This document shows, one piece after another, positions 1 to 13,234 of a stretch of DNA of 64,000 nucleotides. The notes beneath the pieces were generated by a model. The model was not told where the DNA came from. It ran no database searches and saw only the letters and a list, made by a program, of their open reading frames with translations. Origin of the DNA: Burhinus oedicnemus (lineage: Eukaryota > Chordata > Aves > Charadriiformes > Burhinidae); assembly GCA_008921705.1 (NCBI GenBank), contig VFFE01007186.1, forward strand, positions 1,427,122 to 1,491,121. Reading direction: 5' to 3'. The translations under genes and the position numbers were made by a program. Positions within the stretch are counted from its first letter, which is position 1. The number at the start of each line of letters is the position of its first letter.

Positions 1-3000
1 ATAAAGCTTATTAAACTAGCCAAGCTTAATATAAAATATATTAATTTTTATGAATTTGTTCCTTTCTCCTGTGTATCCTAATAAACATCCACAGCAATTA
101 GCACAGGGATCCTATATAAAAAAGCTGAATTTTAAGTGGAAATAACACCAAGTCTTAGAACACAGTATTTAGGCCCTTCTTCAAAGTGCTTCTTAGGCAA
201 TGTTTCTTTACCTCTTGCATTTGTCTTGTTTTTCTTTATTGATTTTATTCTTCAGCGGTTGCTTGGGTTGTTTTACTATTTTTAGTTGTTTGTGCTCTTT
301 TCCTAAAAAAATTATGCAGATTCTGCCAGATATTCTAGAGAAACTGTGTTAACTCTAGGCAAAAGAAACAGGGAAAAAAGAAGTCTGTAATGAATGGTGA
401 AAAATTGTCTTTTCATGTAGAGAAAAGTGTACTAGACAAATGAACGCTAACGTATTCATTAAATATAGAAAGCCAAAGAAAATTGATTTTTTCTTTTTTT
501 TTTCCTTGGCATTCTGGTTTTTATTTATAATAAATAAGCATTTATTTTCTGTTATAAAAATCACATATACAGCCAGTATCAAGAGATTGTGCAGTAATGT
601 TAATTAGTGATATGGTTACTCAAATTATGTTATTAATCTTCTTACAAAACATAAAACTCAATAAGAATTTATATAGATGACAGTGGTTCACTTTTTTTCC
701 CCCTCACCTCAGAGCTAGCAAATTTTCATTTGCAAGTTTCTTTAACTGAAATGACAGAAGCCTCTTTCAAGAGTTTCATCAGATAGAAGCAACTCAATGT
801 TGCTCTAATTTTTCAAGAAACAGAGCATGTCAGTTATCCAACAACCAAATTCAGTTTTAAGCACTTATTGTATAAATTACTCAATGAGGGTGGAAAGAAG
901 AGTTATTCTCTATCCTTTTTAGAACCTGTTCCAGCAGCTTGTCTCTGGAGTTAAATAGAGCTGTCTTGATCATTTTTACATATAGACTTCCTTGAACACT
1001 AAAAAGAATTATGATCGCCTGATTATAAATTCACTGTTAATATAGCCTTAAAGCTGAGAACATTTCACTCCAGTAGTTAATTTAGTCTGTGGTAAATTCT
1101 CACTGTTATTTAATGTCATTTATCACCTGCTGTTTTGTCTTACTGTGAACATCCTGCCTGCCCTGTACTGTCTACAGTACATGGACCTTCTGTGACTTTA
1201 ATGTACTCAGAACAAAGGCTCCAAAGTGCTTCTATCGGGAGGATTTGGCAACTTGCCGTAGATATATTCAAGCCATTTTGCTGCCTGTCACTCAGTGCTT
1301 TACAAATTGAACTCTGAGGAGAGGTAAAAAGGGTCTATGAGGCATTTTTTTTCTGGGAAGAATATGCTAATAAAGCGCCATCAGCAGGAAGCAGGTTGTG
1401 TCTGAAAGAGTTTTGTCAACTCTGAATTAATTTTGTGTGTTAAGAAACACGGGGGTGCTTCTAGAGCCGGTCTGTGGTAATTAATCCTTCCTGTTTCTGG
1501 AAGAGCAGAACTGTAATAAATGCAGCCCAGATTTAACAGATGTGTGCACACAATGTCTGCTTTATGAGGAGTAAAACAAAATGATGGGTATAGAACAAAA
1601 AATGTTGATTTTAAAAAATTAAAACTATGGAAAGTACTAAGGTTGGAATTCCCAGAGTTTATGCAAATACTGTATTCCTTTAAATGTTAGCAGACAGTAT
1701 GGTTTTGGAAACATCTGTCAGAGTGGTTGGGTGCTGTGAAGAGACTGAATAGGACAGATGTTACTTGTGCTTGTAAAAAAAACCCTACCAAAAAATAAAG
1801 AGATGCATGAGATCTGAGCCACAACCTGCTTAATCTAGGTGGTTATGGAAGCGGGCTTAATATGACAGAGAGTGGTAATGAACTATGTTGAGAATCTTTT
1901 CAATCACTTCACAACATACTTTAAACAACATTTAAAATTGTTATTGTAATACAACAGTATGATTTGAGTACCTTTACCCTGTGTGGGATCAAGATCAGGG
2001 CAGGGCAAGGGGAAAATATGTTTGATGCTATGTAAAGAGTTTTAGAAAGCATAAGTAATATCTCACTGAAATATCTTAGTCATACTTTCCCATAAAATAT
2101 GAATTCACTGAAGTGTGTGATTGTTCATAACAAGGTTCAGATTTCACTGAAGTCCACTACAAGCCTCTCGTTTATTTCACTGGGGGAAGATTGCCCAGTA
2201 GATCCTACGGATAATGTCACCTCTGAAGAACATTACAATCACACAGATAACTCTTGAATGTGATGTCCAGAACACACGTAAAAACTTTTCCTTCAGGTCT
2301 AATTCTAGATTTGATTTTGCTTGAGGCACTGTTTTCTTTGTGCTTTTAACAAACAAACAAAAAACCAAAAAACCAACAAACAAAAACAATCCAAACAAAC
2401 AAAAAAACCACCCACATTATTTTTTCTTCATGATCCTTTGTCATATTTATAGTACATGTTCTTCATTTAGTTGTGTCTCCATGCTGAGTCCTTCTAACTG
2501 CTATGCAGCTGAATACATGGCTTAATTAAATAATTTTAGCAGGAAATTTAACTTTGAGGCTTATTACTGATTTCAGTTCTCACACAAGAAGCAGAATACC
2601 TAAGCACACTTCATTTAAAGTTTAACACAATTACCACTTACTAGAGAGCTTGAAGGTTGTTTTAATTTTCTACCTCAGTTATTACTGTAACTCATAGGCA
2701 AATATACATCTCTGACACTTTTCAATACCGTATCTTCACACATCAAAACTTCTGTTATAATGGAGTAAATACAGCACTAACAATATATTATTAATACCTT
2801 GCAATTAGTTACTTCTATAAAAATCTCTACAAAGACAAGTGAATCTAATGAAATTGAATTACATTTTGAAGTATAATTTAAAATACTAGAACATACAGCC
2901 TGTGATTCATGCAGATTCAGATATTTTAGCTAATCCTTTCAGCTAATAAAGCTCTAGTCATAGGACTATTTCAATTACTGTTCAGTAAGAAATATGACAC

Positions 3001-4787
3001 CTAAAAGATTTTTCCATTACTTAATTTAGAAGGATTAAGGAAACGCGTTAAGAAACTAAACCTCACAAACATGTATGACTGCCAGATTCTCAGCAAAACT
3101 TCAGTGCCATCTCTGTAAAAATTCCAGATTTCTGGATTAAAATTCAATGATCTTCAGCGCTGGTTTAGAATATATTATCTGTTTCTCTTTTCACAACCAT
3201 TCATGTCATTACGAACTTTATGGAATTCTGTTTGCCAATGAAGTAATTCCCTTGTTGAGTAATGAAATTGTTGCCCATGGTAAGTGTTGGTAACATATAA
3301 ACATTTAAATATAGACTGAACACAAGAGACCATTTTGATTTAAAACTTTCAGCAGAGGTGTAGTTTTGGGTAGATATGAGTGCTTTATACATCTCTCTCT
3401 TTAAAATGCAACTTTCTTGGACAGCACTAATAGGATTTCAGTTATGTGAATTTACGTGTTAAAATGATGTATTAGGAAAAATGGACAAATTATATATTTG
3501 GAAAGATGAGAAAAGGAAAATTATTCACAATGCCAAGTTTTGGGCTTCTTGACTTCAATATTCTTGATCATTCTCTGGTGACATTTTTTTTTTAATCTAT
3601 TGACTATCAGCTGCTAACTACAGACCTTCTGACTTGTACCAATGCCAGATGCCTAAAATAGCCCCAAAGAGAAAGTGTGAAATCCCATTCAGTAGCCAAA
3701 TTCACACATGGTGTATATCCATTAAAGCCAGAAGGCCACCATAGATTTATTCTGGCTAAATCAGGCTTGGAGTATTCTCACATTTCAGCAAATTTATAGC
3801 ACATGTCCTTTGCAGTTTAAGAGGAGAGATGTAAAAGATTGTTAATATTGTTCTTAAACAGATGCTCAAGGAAGAGGTTAAGTCACAGGTTCCTTCCCCC
3901 TCACCCTTGCAAATGATATACCCAACCTCCTTACTTGGTCTACTGGGACTTTTTGTACTGTAAAGCTCTAAGCAATTGCCATACTTTCATCCCCTATATC
4001 TCACATCTGCTCTTGTGTCATTGATTATTTAGTGAAGTTATTCAAGCAGTTGTAGCTTGGGATTTTTTCTCCTTTACAAATTTAGAAATTAGGAATTAAA
4101 AATCTGCGACTCCTGATTCAGGAGAAGAAATGTTTGCTTATTTTGCAATTAGCACTGAAAACTGATTATTTTGAGAAAATTGTGTTCCATAATTTGAGGT
4201 TTCACTCTTTGTCCTTCCTGTTTTTTGGAATTGCTAAGAAAATACTGACCCCTTTCTTGATGAGGTATTTAATTTTTAATTTAGTAATTAATTGATTGCT
4301 TTAAAGGAAACTTGTTTATTTTCTGCTTCAAAAGTTATCTCTTAACACGGTACAGTGGCTCATATATAGTCACCCATTTCTGGTAAAGATTGTGCAAGAA
4401 GCTGCAATGAAACAATCTGACTTCCTTTCTCAACTGGTGTTTTATCCTGCTTTGGCAGACACTGCACTTGTCTACACTTGGTTGATTATCTTCTCTTTGA
4501 AATGAATCATGACCAGGTTTTTTGTTATTATTCCTATATTTTTTCCAGATAATTGCAAAATGTAAATAGGACTGACTTTATTCACCCAGAATTATTTCCC
4601 AAGGAGACCCCAGCAAGAACACTCTCACATGAAATCCAACCCTTGCTGTTGGTACCTGATATTTTTCTATTTGAAATTAGATACTGTAGTATGTTTTCAA
4701 TGACCAATATTTCAAAAGCTTGGAGTCAATGCTGAAAAATCTTGTTGATGAAGAAAAGAGAGTCTTATTAATATTCAGCACATTCAT
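1..4787. other. AT-rich noncoding DNA, no gene seen
   Basis: Stops are frequent in all six frames and the open frames are at most about 75 codons, with low-complexity or unfamiliar translations. I recognise no exon, RNA gene or interspersed repeat. An A-rich run with AAAC units sits at about 2348-2413. A weakly preserved repeat could be missed by eye. Confidence 0.7.
2348..2413. repeat. A-rich/(AAAC)n low-complexity run
   Basis: The stretch consists of A runs broken by single or paired C, with several AAAC units in a row. It is imperfect, so it is a low-complexity tract and not a clean microsatellite. The open frames on both strands here, rich in Lys/Asn or Phe/Val, are products of this composition. 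Confidence 0.8.
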
Positions 4788-5903
4788 GTTGGGTTGTAGT
4801 GAATGGGGCTGCATCTGGCTGGCAACTGGTCACCAGCGGTATTCCTCAGGGGTCAATTCTAGGGCCAGTTCTATTCAATGAATTTATCAATTATCTGGAT
4901 GCAGGAGTTTGATGCACCACTAGCAAGTTTGCTGATGATACCAAACTGGGAGGTATTGGCTCTCTTGAGGGACAAGAGGCCTTGCAGAGGGATCTAGATA
5001 TATTGAAGCATTGGGCAATGACTAATGGGATGAAATTTAACAAGACCAAATGCCAGATTCTGCACCTAGGACAGAGTAATTCCGTGCGCAAGTATGGATT
5101 GGGAGAGGAGTGGCTGGAGAGCAGCCCTGAAGAAAGGGATCTGGTTGACAGCAGACTCAATATGAGTCAGCAGTGTGCCCTGGCAGCCAAGAGGGCAAAC
5201 CACATCCTGAGGTGCATCAAACATAGTATAACCAGACAATCAAAAGAGATGATTATCCCACTATGTTTAGGATTGGTGCAGCCTCACCTTGAGTACTGAA
5301 TACAGTTCTGGGCCCCACAATTTAAGAAGAATGCTAAAGTACTTGAATGCATCCAGAGGAAGGCAACGAACTGGTGAAAGGGATGGAAGGCATGTCCTGT
5401 GAGGAGCGTCTGAGGACACTGGGTTTGTCTAATTCGAAGAAAAGGAGGTTGAGGGGGGACCTCATTGCTCTCTACAGCTTCCTGAGGTGGGGAAGTGGAG
5501 AGGGAGGTGTTGATCTCTTCTCCCTGGGATCCAGTGATAGGATGCGTGGAATGGTTCAAAGCTGCACCAGGGGAGGTTTAGACTGGACATTAGGAAGTAC
5601 TGCTTTACTGAGAGGGTGGTCAAACACTGGAACAGGCTTCCTAGAGAGGTGGTCAATGCCCCAAGCTTGTCAGTTTTTTAAGAGGCATTTTGACAAGCAT
5701 TTAATAATGTACTTTAAGTTTTGGTCAGTCCTGAAGCAGTCAGGCAGTTGGACTCAATTATTGTTGTAGGTGTCCCTTCCAACCGAGTAGATTCGATTCG
5801 ATTCGATTCGATTCGATTCGATTCGATTCTATTCTATTCTATTCTATTCTATTCTATTCTATTCTATTCTATTCTATTCTATTCTATTCTATTCTATTCT
5901 ATG
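4788..5903 (+). mobile_element. CR1 LINE, 5'-truncated copy (reverse transcriptase C-terminal part to 3' tail)
   Basis: This is a non-LTR retrotransposon relic. It enters the reverse transcriptase near the segment that reads VVNG in intact CR1 and carries the catalytic FADDTKL motif at about 4928-4948 (the two Asp codons at 4934-4939). Conserved CR1 blocks follow in order: MSQQCALAAKRAN near 5160-5200, [16 protein letters not shown] near 5440-5485, and the 3' UTR ending at a CCTTCCAACC motif near 5774. Several stops and frameshifts break the frame (the frame changes between about 5300 and 5347), so it cannot be active. Only about 1 kb of a usual 4-5 kb element remains, the common 5' truncation of target-primed reverse transcription. 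The tail has become a pentanucleotide microsatellite. Confidence 0.95.
5791..5900 (+). repeat. (ATTCG)7(ATTCT)15 compound microsatellite at CR1 tail
   Basis: Seven perfect ATTCG units (5791-5825) are followed directly by fifteen perfect ATTCT units (5826-5900), with no interruption. The array begins 12 bases after the CR1 3' UTR motif CCTTCCAACC and ends in ATG, so it has replaced the usual CR1 tail of ATTCTATG-type units. The perfection of both blocks, including seven CpG sites in the ATTCG block, indicates recent expansion compared with the decayed CR1 body. Length polymorphism is likely. Confidence 0.98.
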
Positions 5904-6162
5904 ACTTGCAGTAGTTGCGTATTATTTTGGTTGGATGTTTGCTGGCATAGATCAATCTTGTTTGAATGATCTCTTGGAGTTCTGTGTCACAGAGTGATTT
6001 TGTGAAGGTGATTGAATTTCCCTGAGTTTCAAGACAATTTAATTGTGAACATGACACTAGGGGCTATTGTTCCAAAATTATTAAAGAACATTTCAGAATA
6101 GCAAAAATTGATGGGGATAGGGTGTATGACATATTTGGGATGTAGGTAAAATGGAGATGTGT
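5904..6162. other. Short unique spacer between two CR1 copies
   Basis: I see no known repeat in this 259-bp spacer. It separates a plus-strand and a minus-strand CR1 whose 3' tails face each other, a tail-to-tail arrangement produced by two independent insertions. Confidence 0.6.
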
Positions 6163-7157
6163 TCACGGAATCACGGAATTTTCAGAGTTGGAAGGGACCT
6201 CTAGAGATATCTAGTCCAACTCCCCTGCTGACGCAGGAATGCCTACAGCACATTACTCAGGACTGCATCCAGGCAGGTCTTAAAAATCTCCAGAGAAGAG
6301 GACTCCACAACCTCCCTGGGCCGCCTGTTCCAGGGCTCTGTCACCCTCACCGTAAAGAAGTTTTTTCTTAGGTTTGAATGGAACTTCCTAGGTTCCAACT
6401 TGTGCCCATTGCCCCTCGTCCTGTCACTGGGAACCACTGAAAAGAGTCTGCCGCCATGCTCCTTCAACCCACCCTTTAGATACTTAGAAGCAATGATAAG
6501 GTCTCCCCTCAGCCTTCTCTTCTCCAGGCTAAAGAGTCCCAGCTCTCTCAGTGTTTCCTCATAAGGGAGGTGCTCCAATTTCCCAATCATTTTTGTTGCC
6601 CTACGCTGGACTCTTTCCAGTAGTTCCCTGTCCCGCTTGAGCTGGAGAGCCCAGAACTGGACCAGTATTCCAGTTGTGGCCTCACCAGTGCTGAGTAGAG
6701 GGGGAGAATGACCTCTCTTGACCTGCTGGCCACACTCTTCCCTATGCAGCCCAGGATTCCATTGGCCTTCCTGGCGACAAGGGCACATTGCTGGCTCATG
6801 GATAATTTACTGTCTACCAAGACCCCCAGATCCTTCTCCTCAGAACTGCTTTCCAGCAGGTCCACCCTTAACCTATACTGGTACCTAACATTCTTCTTCG
6901 CCAGATGCAGGACCCTACACTTGTTCCTGTTGAACCTCATGAGGTTCTTCTCTGCCCAGCACTCCAGCCTGTCCGGGTCACGCTGGATGGCAGCGCGGCC
7001 CTCTGGAGTGTCAGCCACCCCTCCCAGTTTGGTATCATCAGCGAACTTGCTGAGGATACACTCTGTCCCCTCATCCAGGTCATTGATGAATATATTGAAC
7101 AAGATTGGACCGAGTATTGACCCCTGGGGGACACCACTGGTTACAGAGTTGATTTAA
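6163..7157 (-). mobile_element. CR1 LINE, 5'-truncated minus-strand copy with fairly well kept RT frame
   Basis: Read on the minus strand, the copy starts at about 7157 just inside the reverse transcriptase. It carries FADDTKL with the Asp-Asp codons at 7034-7039, then an open frame of 171 codons (7102 down to 6587) through [17 protein letters not shown] and [21 protein letters not shown] frameshift at roughly 6640-6700 moves the remaining protein into another frame, which runs to 6243 ([40 protein letters not shown]). The 3' tail at 6163-6180 reads ATTCCGTG twice on the minus strand. It has fewer breaks than the other CR1 copies here, so it may be the youngest, though still 5'-truncated and inactive. 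Confidence 0.96.
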
Positions 7158-10100
7158 TTTGGGTAGTGTTTGTCTTATTTGGGTATGAGTATTTGAGGGG
7201 AGTATGCAGCTCTTTTGAATTCATACAGACCTTTGCACTGCAGTTACATTGACAAGCATACCTGAAGCATAGAATAGGTATTCCTATACTTGTGTGTCTT
7301 TAAATCTAAGTAAATAAATGTGACAATCAAATTGAGTTTGCACACTGCATGTACTAAAAGTTGACATCCCCTTTGAAACAGCTTAGACCAAGCAATTTCT
7401 GAAACATTACAAACTTCCTTCATCTACAAGTAATGCTAATAAACAATGCCATATGAGCAACCTCTGAATGTTTAGAGGAGGAGACAAGGTGACCACTTCA
7501 AATTGTTATCGACAAAAGTAATAACAATATTACTATTAAAAGCACACAGTGCATCAGATAATAAATCTCAGATGTTTAGTAGAACTGTCAAACATACATT
7601 ATTCTGGACTTAGAAATGTTTTCAGGTCCTAACTTCACACTGCTGTGTGTAATGTCCCTGGGGCTATTTCACAGGGCGACATCGGTAATGAAGTGTGCAG
7701 AACTGTGCTTTTCTCTTCTCACCAACCGCAGTGTAGACAAGTTGACACTTTACAAAAGAAGAGAGATTCTTTGGGAGAAAAGGAAAAAACAATAGGGTTA
7801 TACCATCTTTGTTTAAGAAAAAAAAAAACCCCAAACAACAAACCAACCAAAATCCTATTATCATTCCATTGGGAAAAGCATTCACTTTCTTTCCCCTTCC
7901 ATAACTCAACTTCAATATAAAACAATTTGTCAGAGCAATTGAGCACCTCTGAAGTGTTACATTATCAATAATTAAGGATTATAACTGCAGCTGGTTTGGG
8001 AGGGGGGTTATGTTTTGGTTTGGTTTGGTTCCTTTTTTAGTCTTGGCTTTTAACCTTATGAGTTGTGAAGTCTACCCTTAAAACATCTGGGCTTCTTACT
8101 GAAACAATGGCATAGTTTCTGCAGTAATCTTGTATAATTTCTGATGAATGGTAGGGTACATTTAAGCAGTTCTAATGGGGTGAGCAATATTATTTTAAAG
8201 GCCTTTGATCATTACTTATCTTCCAGCTGATTATAGGAATCTTGTTGGAAGCTTTCAAAGGATTTTTAATTTTGAACCTCTTTATGTCTTCAGCTTAGTG
8301 ATGACATTAATTTCCCCTATTGCTTGTGAAAGGAAGCATAGTTTTGTTTCAGACGTTTTTTGTTCCGTGTGTCATGTCTTTTGTGCATGCAGATGGGACT
8401 GATTAATTCTGCGGCCTTACTTTTACAAAAAAATAAAATAAAAATAAATACCAGGGAGTGGTAAGCATAGCTGCTCCTGCTAAAATCTGTCAATAATGAA
8501 AGAAATGTGCTTTTTACCTCAGAAACAAAACAGTTAACATGGCTGTCTAGATGAGCTCCAAGTGGATTTTTTCCTCAGTTCACAGAGTACTCACTCTCTT
8601 TTGCAACAGCTGAGCTTTTGCTAAGGGGACATTCGTTTCTATGCAGACATATGGCACAGGTCACTTCATCTCTTGAATCTTACTTAAACCTTTATAAATA
8701 AGGCATTCGCCTCCACCTTAGGATGAATTTCAGCCTTTCTGAGTTAGCAGTTTTCTTTCCATTTGACAATGACTGAAGAACATCTAAGGTTAAAAATTAA
8801 AGGTAAAGGAAGGGTCATGCACAAATGATGGCATTAGGAATTATTATTGACATTATATTTAAATAGAGAAAGGCTAATATCTAATTTATATTAGTTTCAT
8901 TTATTAGGTTTTCTGAATTAAGCATAGTACTGAATATATGCATTTCAATTCTGGAGTAATTTCTTGCATGCAACAACATAAAATTCATCTTGTACAGTTA
9001 GATCTACATATTTTTGGGATTTTTAATAAATATCAATGAATAGTTTACTGAAACCAGTCAACAAATACAATTAGGACAGTCCCTTTTTCATTCTGTCCTT
9101 GTTGAGATAGACCCTGAATCTTAATTTCATTCCCTATAATGCACTGCAAAGCAACACAGTGCTGATAAAAAAATTGTCTTCTGCACAGAATTAGAGGGCA
9201 AATTTTAAAATTTTCTGAACGCTGTATCAAAGTTCTTTTCTTAGTGAAAAAAGTAAACAAACAAAACCACCTTCCAATTCAGAATTTAAGTCATTTAGGC
9301 ATGGTGTACCTTCAGTTTTTTCAAATCACTTTGGCTAGAAAGTGTAAATGTTAAAACAACAACAACAAAAACAAACTGAAAAATCCCCAAAACAGAGCAA
9401 AAAACCCCAACCCCAAAACAAATGCTTTATTTGGTACATGTACAGGAATAACAAGCTCATTTATCAGTTAAAAAAAAATTAAAAACTTAAAAAAAATTAA
9501 AAACCTCTGAGTTTGTAAGCTGAGAAAGAAGAAAAAAGTTCCTTTACTATATAATGTATTCATAGCAAATAATTTAACTGACTCAAGCTTTCAGTACTTT
9601 TTTTATGCATGGATGAGACACTTCAACTTTCCCTTTGTATTAAGTAAGGCAAATCATGAACACTTTCATGCCTTCATATTTTAATTTTTTTTTTTTCGTT
9701 AAAAGAAATGAAGTTAAAGCTGCCTGGCCACAGGGCAGAAAGTACTAGAATAAATGGCTGAACAAATGCTTTCTATTTTCAAAGACAAGCAAAAGCTTCC
9801 TGCCTGGTCAAACAGTTATATCTCCCAATTTTTATGGATAATAAAGACAGGGTGGGGATGTTTCATGCCTTCAAATTGTTTCCCAATTAAAAATAAGCTA
9901 AATGTTGTCCAGGTACATTAGAAACAAGGAGTAGGTGAAAAAACACAATAACAGCAGAGGAGAAAGTGTAGATGAAATTTCATTAAAAATGCACTTTATT
10001 ATCTTTGTTATCATTCCACGGATTTGGGTATTGCACTAAGAATAAAGAAATAATCTTTTGTGTTCATTGGGAGGCTTTGAGTCTGTGTAAAGTGGTAAGT

Positions 10101-13100
10101 AAAATGGTGATTTCAAAAAGATATGCTTATAGAACTAATTTTTTTTTTAATGAATGTAGAATCTAACTTTGCATACAATTTTCAATAACAAATTTTCAGA
10201 CTATGTAAACTGACTGCTTGAATTCATGGCATTAATTGTGTGTCAGCCTGTTTTGTAAGTATCTGAAAAGGAAGATTTAGGATAGACTATAATTCATCAG
10301 CTCAGCTCTGATTATCCATATTTTAAATAATCTGTTTCTAAAGTTCAGCCACATTCAATCTACATGCTAGATTAAGGCAGAAAATATATGGAAACTGCAG
10401 GGTACTGAATGCAAAAGAGTAATGGAAACAGCCTATTGTGGAAACATTTGGACACAGCACTGGAGAGGTAGTTTTGGTGGAGTCCTTGTAATTGTCTTCA
10501 GATGTTGGAAGTCAGTCACCACCTATTCACTGAACTGTATGCTACAACATTTACTGCATTTTACCATGTTTGCTGTCCTTTGTAAATAAAATAATGTTAT
10601 GTATATTATGTTCTGTTCTGCAGGCTCCTGTAGCTGCAGACTGGGATGTGTCATGGATTCTTGCTGCAGTACAACCCACGGGGCTTCATCTTCCTCCCAA
10701 ACACATTTTATGTAACTCATTTTGCTACTTCCACAGAACTAACACTTTTTCTCATTAGACCAAAGCATGAAGCCGTTTATGGTTGCAAACTGGTGATTTA
10801 TACCTCTGTCATACATTGGTTCTCTGCTTTTATCAGCTTTATGTAGCTTCTTTACTTCATCAATTCTGAGAGGTTTTTCAGTGCCTTTGTGCTTCACAGG
10901 TTCTCCGACAATGACTAAGAATAAAAATATGCCCTTGGACAGACTCTTAGCCATTCTTAAAGCTAAGCAATAGTGAAAGAAGGAAAGGAATATGATAGTA
11001 TCAGCAAATCTAGTATCAAAACACTTTTTGCATAAGCTAAACTCAATTGAATGTCAACCTTGTAAAAATGTATGAGTTTGCTCAAGTTGACCTACTGTCA
11101 ATATAATTCAAAAAAGACAAATAGACTTGTGGACTATATATGTTTCCCTTGAAGGTCCTCAGCATTTCCATGTTACCTATCTGTTTTCCTCGTCCTTTTT
11201 GTGCTTTAGTTGTCAAACCTTGAAAGTAATAGTAGATCATTTCTTTCACCTGCGTTCATCAATGTACCATATTTGAGGAAAAATCACTGTAAACACTTCA
11301 TATGTCTACACAAATTAGAATTCAAGTGTTAAGCATACAATAGGATAAATATTTTAGACATCACATCTCTCAAATAATACATATCCGTCCATTGTATAGT
11401 GGTAGTGATTGCAAACCACAGCAGAAACTGGGAATGCTAGATAGTATGTCTATAAGTGATCCCATCCCGAAGGGATCATAAGTAAAATACACAAGACAAA
11501 AGATAGTGGAATGTTATTAAACTGGTAATGCTCTTATAGAACCAGAAAATCAAACTGTAAAGCTCTTTTTTGCCTTAAAACATTATAGGTTTGAGCAGAG
11601 ATTGTGTTATAGGATTTATATTAAAATTACGTATGTATTAGTTTGATAATGTTACAAGTGAAATGCATTAACATGGAGTAACTAAGTGTGATACCAAAAA
11701 TCACAAAATTGAGTCAATGTTTTCCGCTGCCCCTGAGTCCCTCTGGTAAATAAAAAAGGACTGTGACTACTCTGTAACCCCAAAGGTCAGGTGTGGTGGT
11801 ACAAACTGTGCTTAAGCAGGTAAATTTTCTTACCCCCAGACGCAGGTGGTGGTATTCAAAATATTTGTTTGGAATTGTCTGATCTTGAACCATGCCTAGA
11901 TATTGTTTCTGAGCATGCTGCTTGGCTAAATCAGACTAGGTCAGGAACTGCGCCAGTGGTTTAACAGTGCAGAGTGTTGCATGCCAGTGCTTGCGAAGGT
12001 AATCAATCTCTGTCCACTGAACATAAAAGAAATGTAAGGAAATAATATCTGAACTTCAGCATTTCAATAAAACCATCTAAAATTAGGATATTTCAACTAT
12101 AAGCAATTAGTTGCACATAGTATATATCGACATTAATCTTTTTCTTTTATATTTGTGCATGTGTGTGCAGATAGGTGTCTGCCAAACATCATTGTACAAT
12201 ACAGTAGCTGAATTGATTCAGATGATGGTAAAATTGTTTTTTCATCTAAGCATGGTCTTTGACTTATAAGACTACAGTGCGTTCAAAATATAACACTCTA
12301 CAATATGAATAAATCCATGATCTTTATTCCTCATCGTGTTAAAATGTGAGATTTTATTTCAGTTTACCAGCAGCTACTAGAAACTATTTAGCTACACATT
12401 TGTAAGAAGTGCTTACGTTGCACCTTTTTACAGTAAATATCTCTTTGTGAAACTATCCAAAGAAAAATGTCAAGGTCATAAAAGCTTTAACATTTTTGAT
12501 GTTTTAAATTCTGCTTGATTTATCATTCTGTTCCTGATTATAATACTTGTCATCCTTTTTATCTTATTGAGCTTTGTGATTGATTTTTCCTTCCTTTGTC
12601 TGTCTTTAATGTTACTAGTCTTCTATTGTGTGAAGTTTTATACCAAATGATGATCTGCTGTAGCTACTTGGAAATAAGTACAAAATAAACTTTCATCATA
12701 AGTTCAGTAAAAATTTAGATATGTGCTCATATGAGATACTCTAATAGAATTACAAGTTTTGAATCAAAGCCACTATCAATGTCCCCACATGTTCCATAAC
12801 TGCATGATAACCTTAGATATTGAAGTATTCTGTGGGAAAAAAAAAAAGAAATGAACATGCTTCCCAACAGATTTGTCATATTTCCTTTATACACTCTATC
12901 AAAACAACTTCTGCTCCTGTTGTAATAACCGAAGTACCAATAAGGTTTGTATTAAGGTTGTTTTAATTTCATTTTAATTAAGAATAATTATATATTTTTA
13001 CACTGTGTTTGGAAGAAAAGTTTTGTTCTGCCAAATTTTGAGTAGTATTATTTTCTTTGAATGGACCAATAAAAAAATTAGCTATGATCAATGCTGTGTT

Positions 13101-13199
13101 CAGACCACATATGCATAGAAAAAGAAGAACTCACTAAGCCATATTACTTCAAACAATTTTGTCATATCATTGCTTCCCATGCCAGGTTGCCATATGAAC
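7158..13199. other. AT-rich noncoding DNA, no gene seen
   Basis: No exon, RNA gene or clear interspersed repeat is recognised. The block holds low-complexity runs: A/C-rich at about 7816-7852, three TTTGG-like units near 8018-8032, and A/C-rich at 9354-9422. Open frames are short (up to 91 codons) and several cross these runs. Ancient decayed LINE pieces below visual detection could be present. Confidence 0.65.
9354..9422. repeat. A/C-rich low-complexity run with (AAC)n start
   Basis: AAC triplets at the start grade into A runs separated by CCCC or single C. It is irregular and has no internal unit beyond the first few AAC copies. Confidence 0.75.
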
Positions 13200-13234
13200 T
13201 GGATTTAAATTAAGAGCAATTGGATTTAAATTAA
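13200..13234 (+). repeat. 14-bp direct repeat, two copies at 21-bp spacing
   Basis: The sequence TGGATTTAAATTAA occurs at 13200-13213 and again at 13221-13234 with no mismatch. The core TTTAAA is itself palindromic. It is most likely a small local duplication, and no function is implied. Confidence 0.85.

Noticed and set aside
5721..5969. Repetitive frame (FDSIR / LFYSI repeats) as a repeat protein
   Set aside because: It is simply translation of the (ATTCG)n(ATTCT)n microsatellite.
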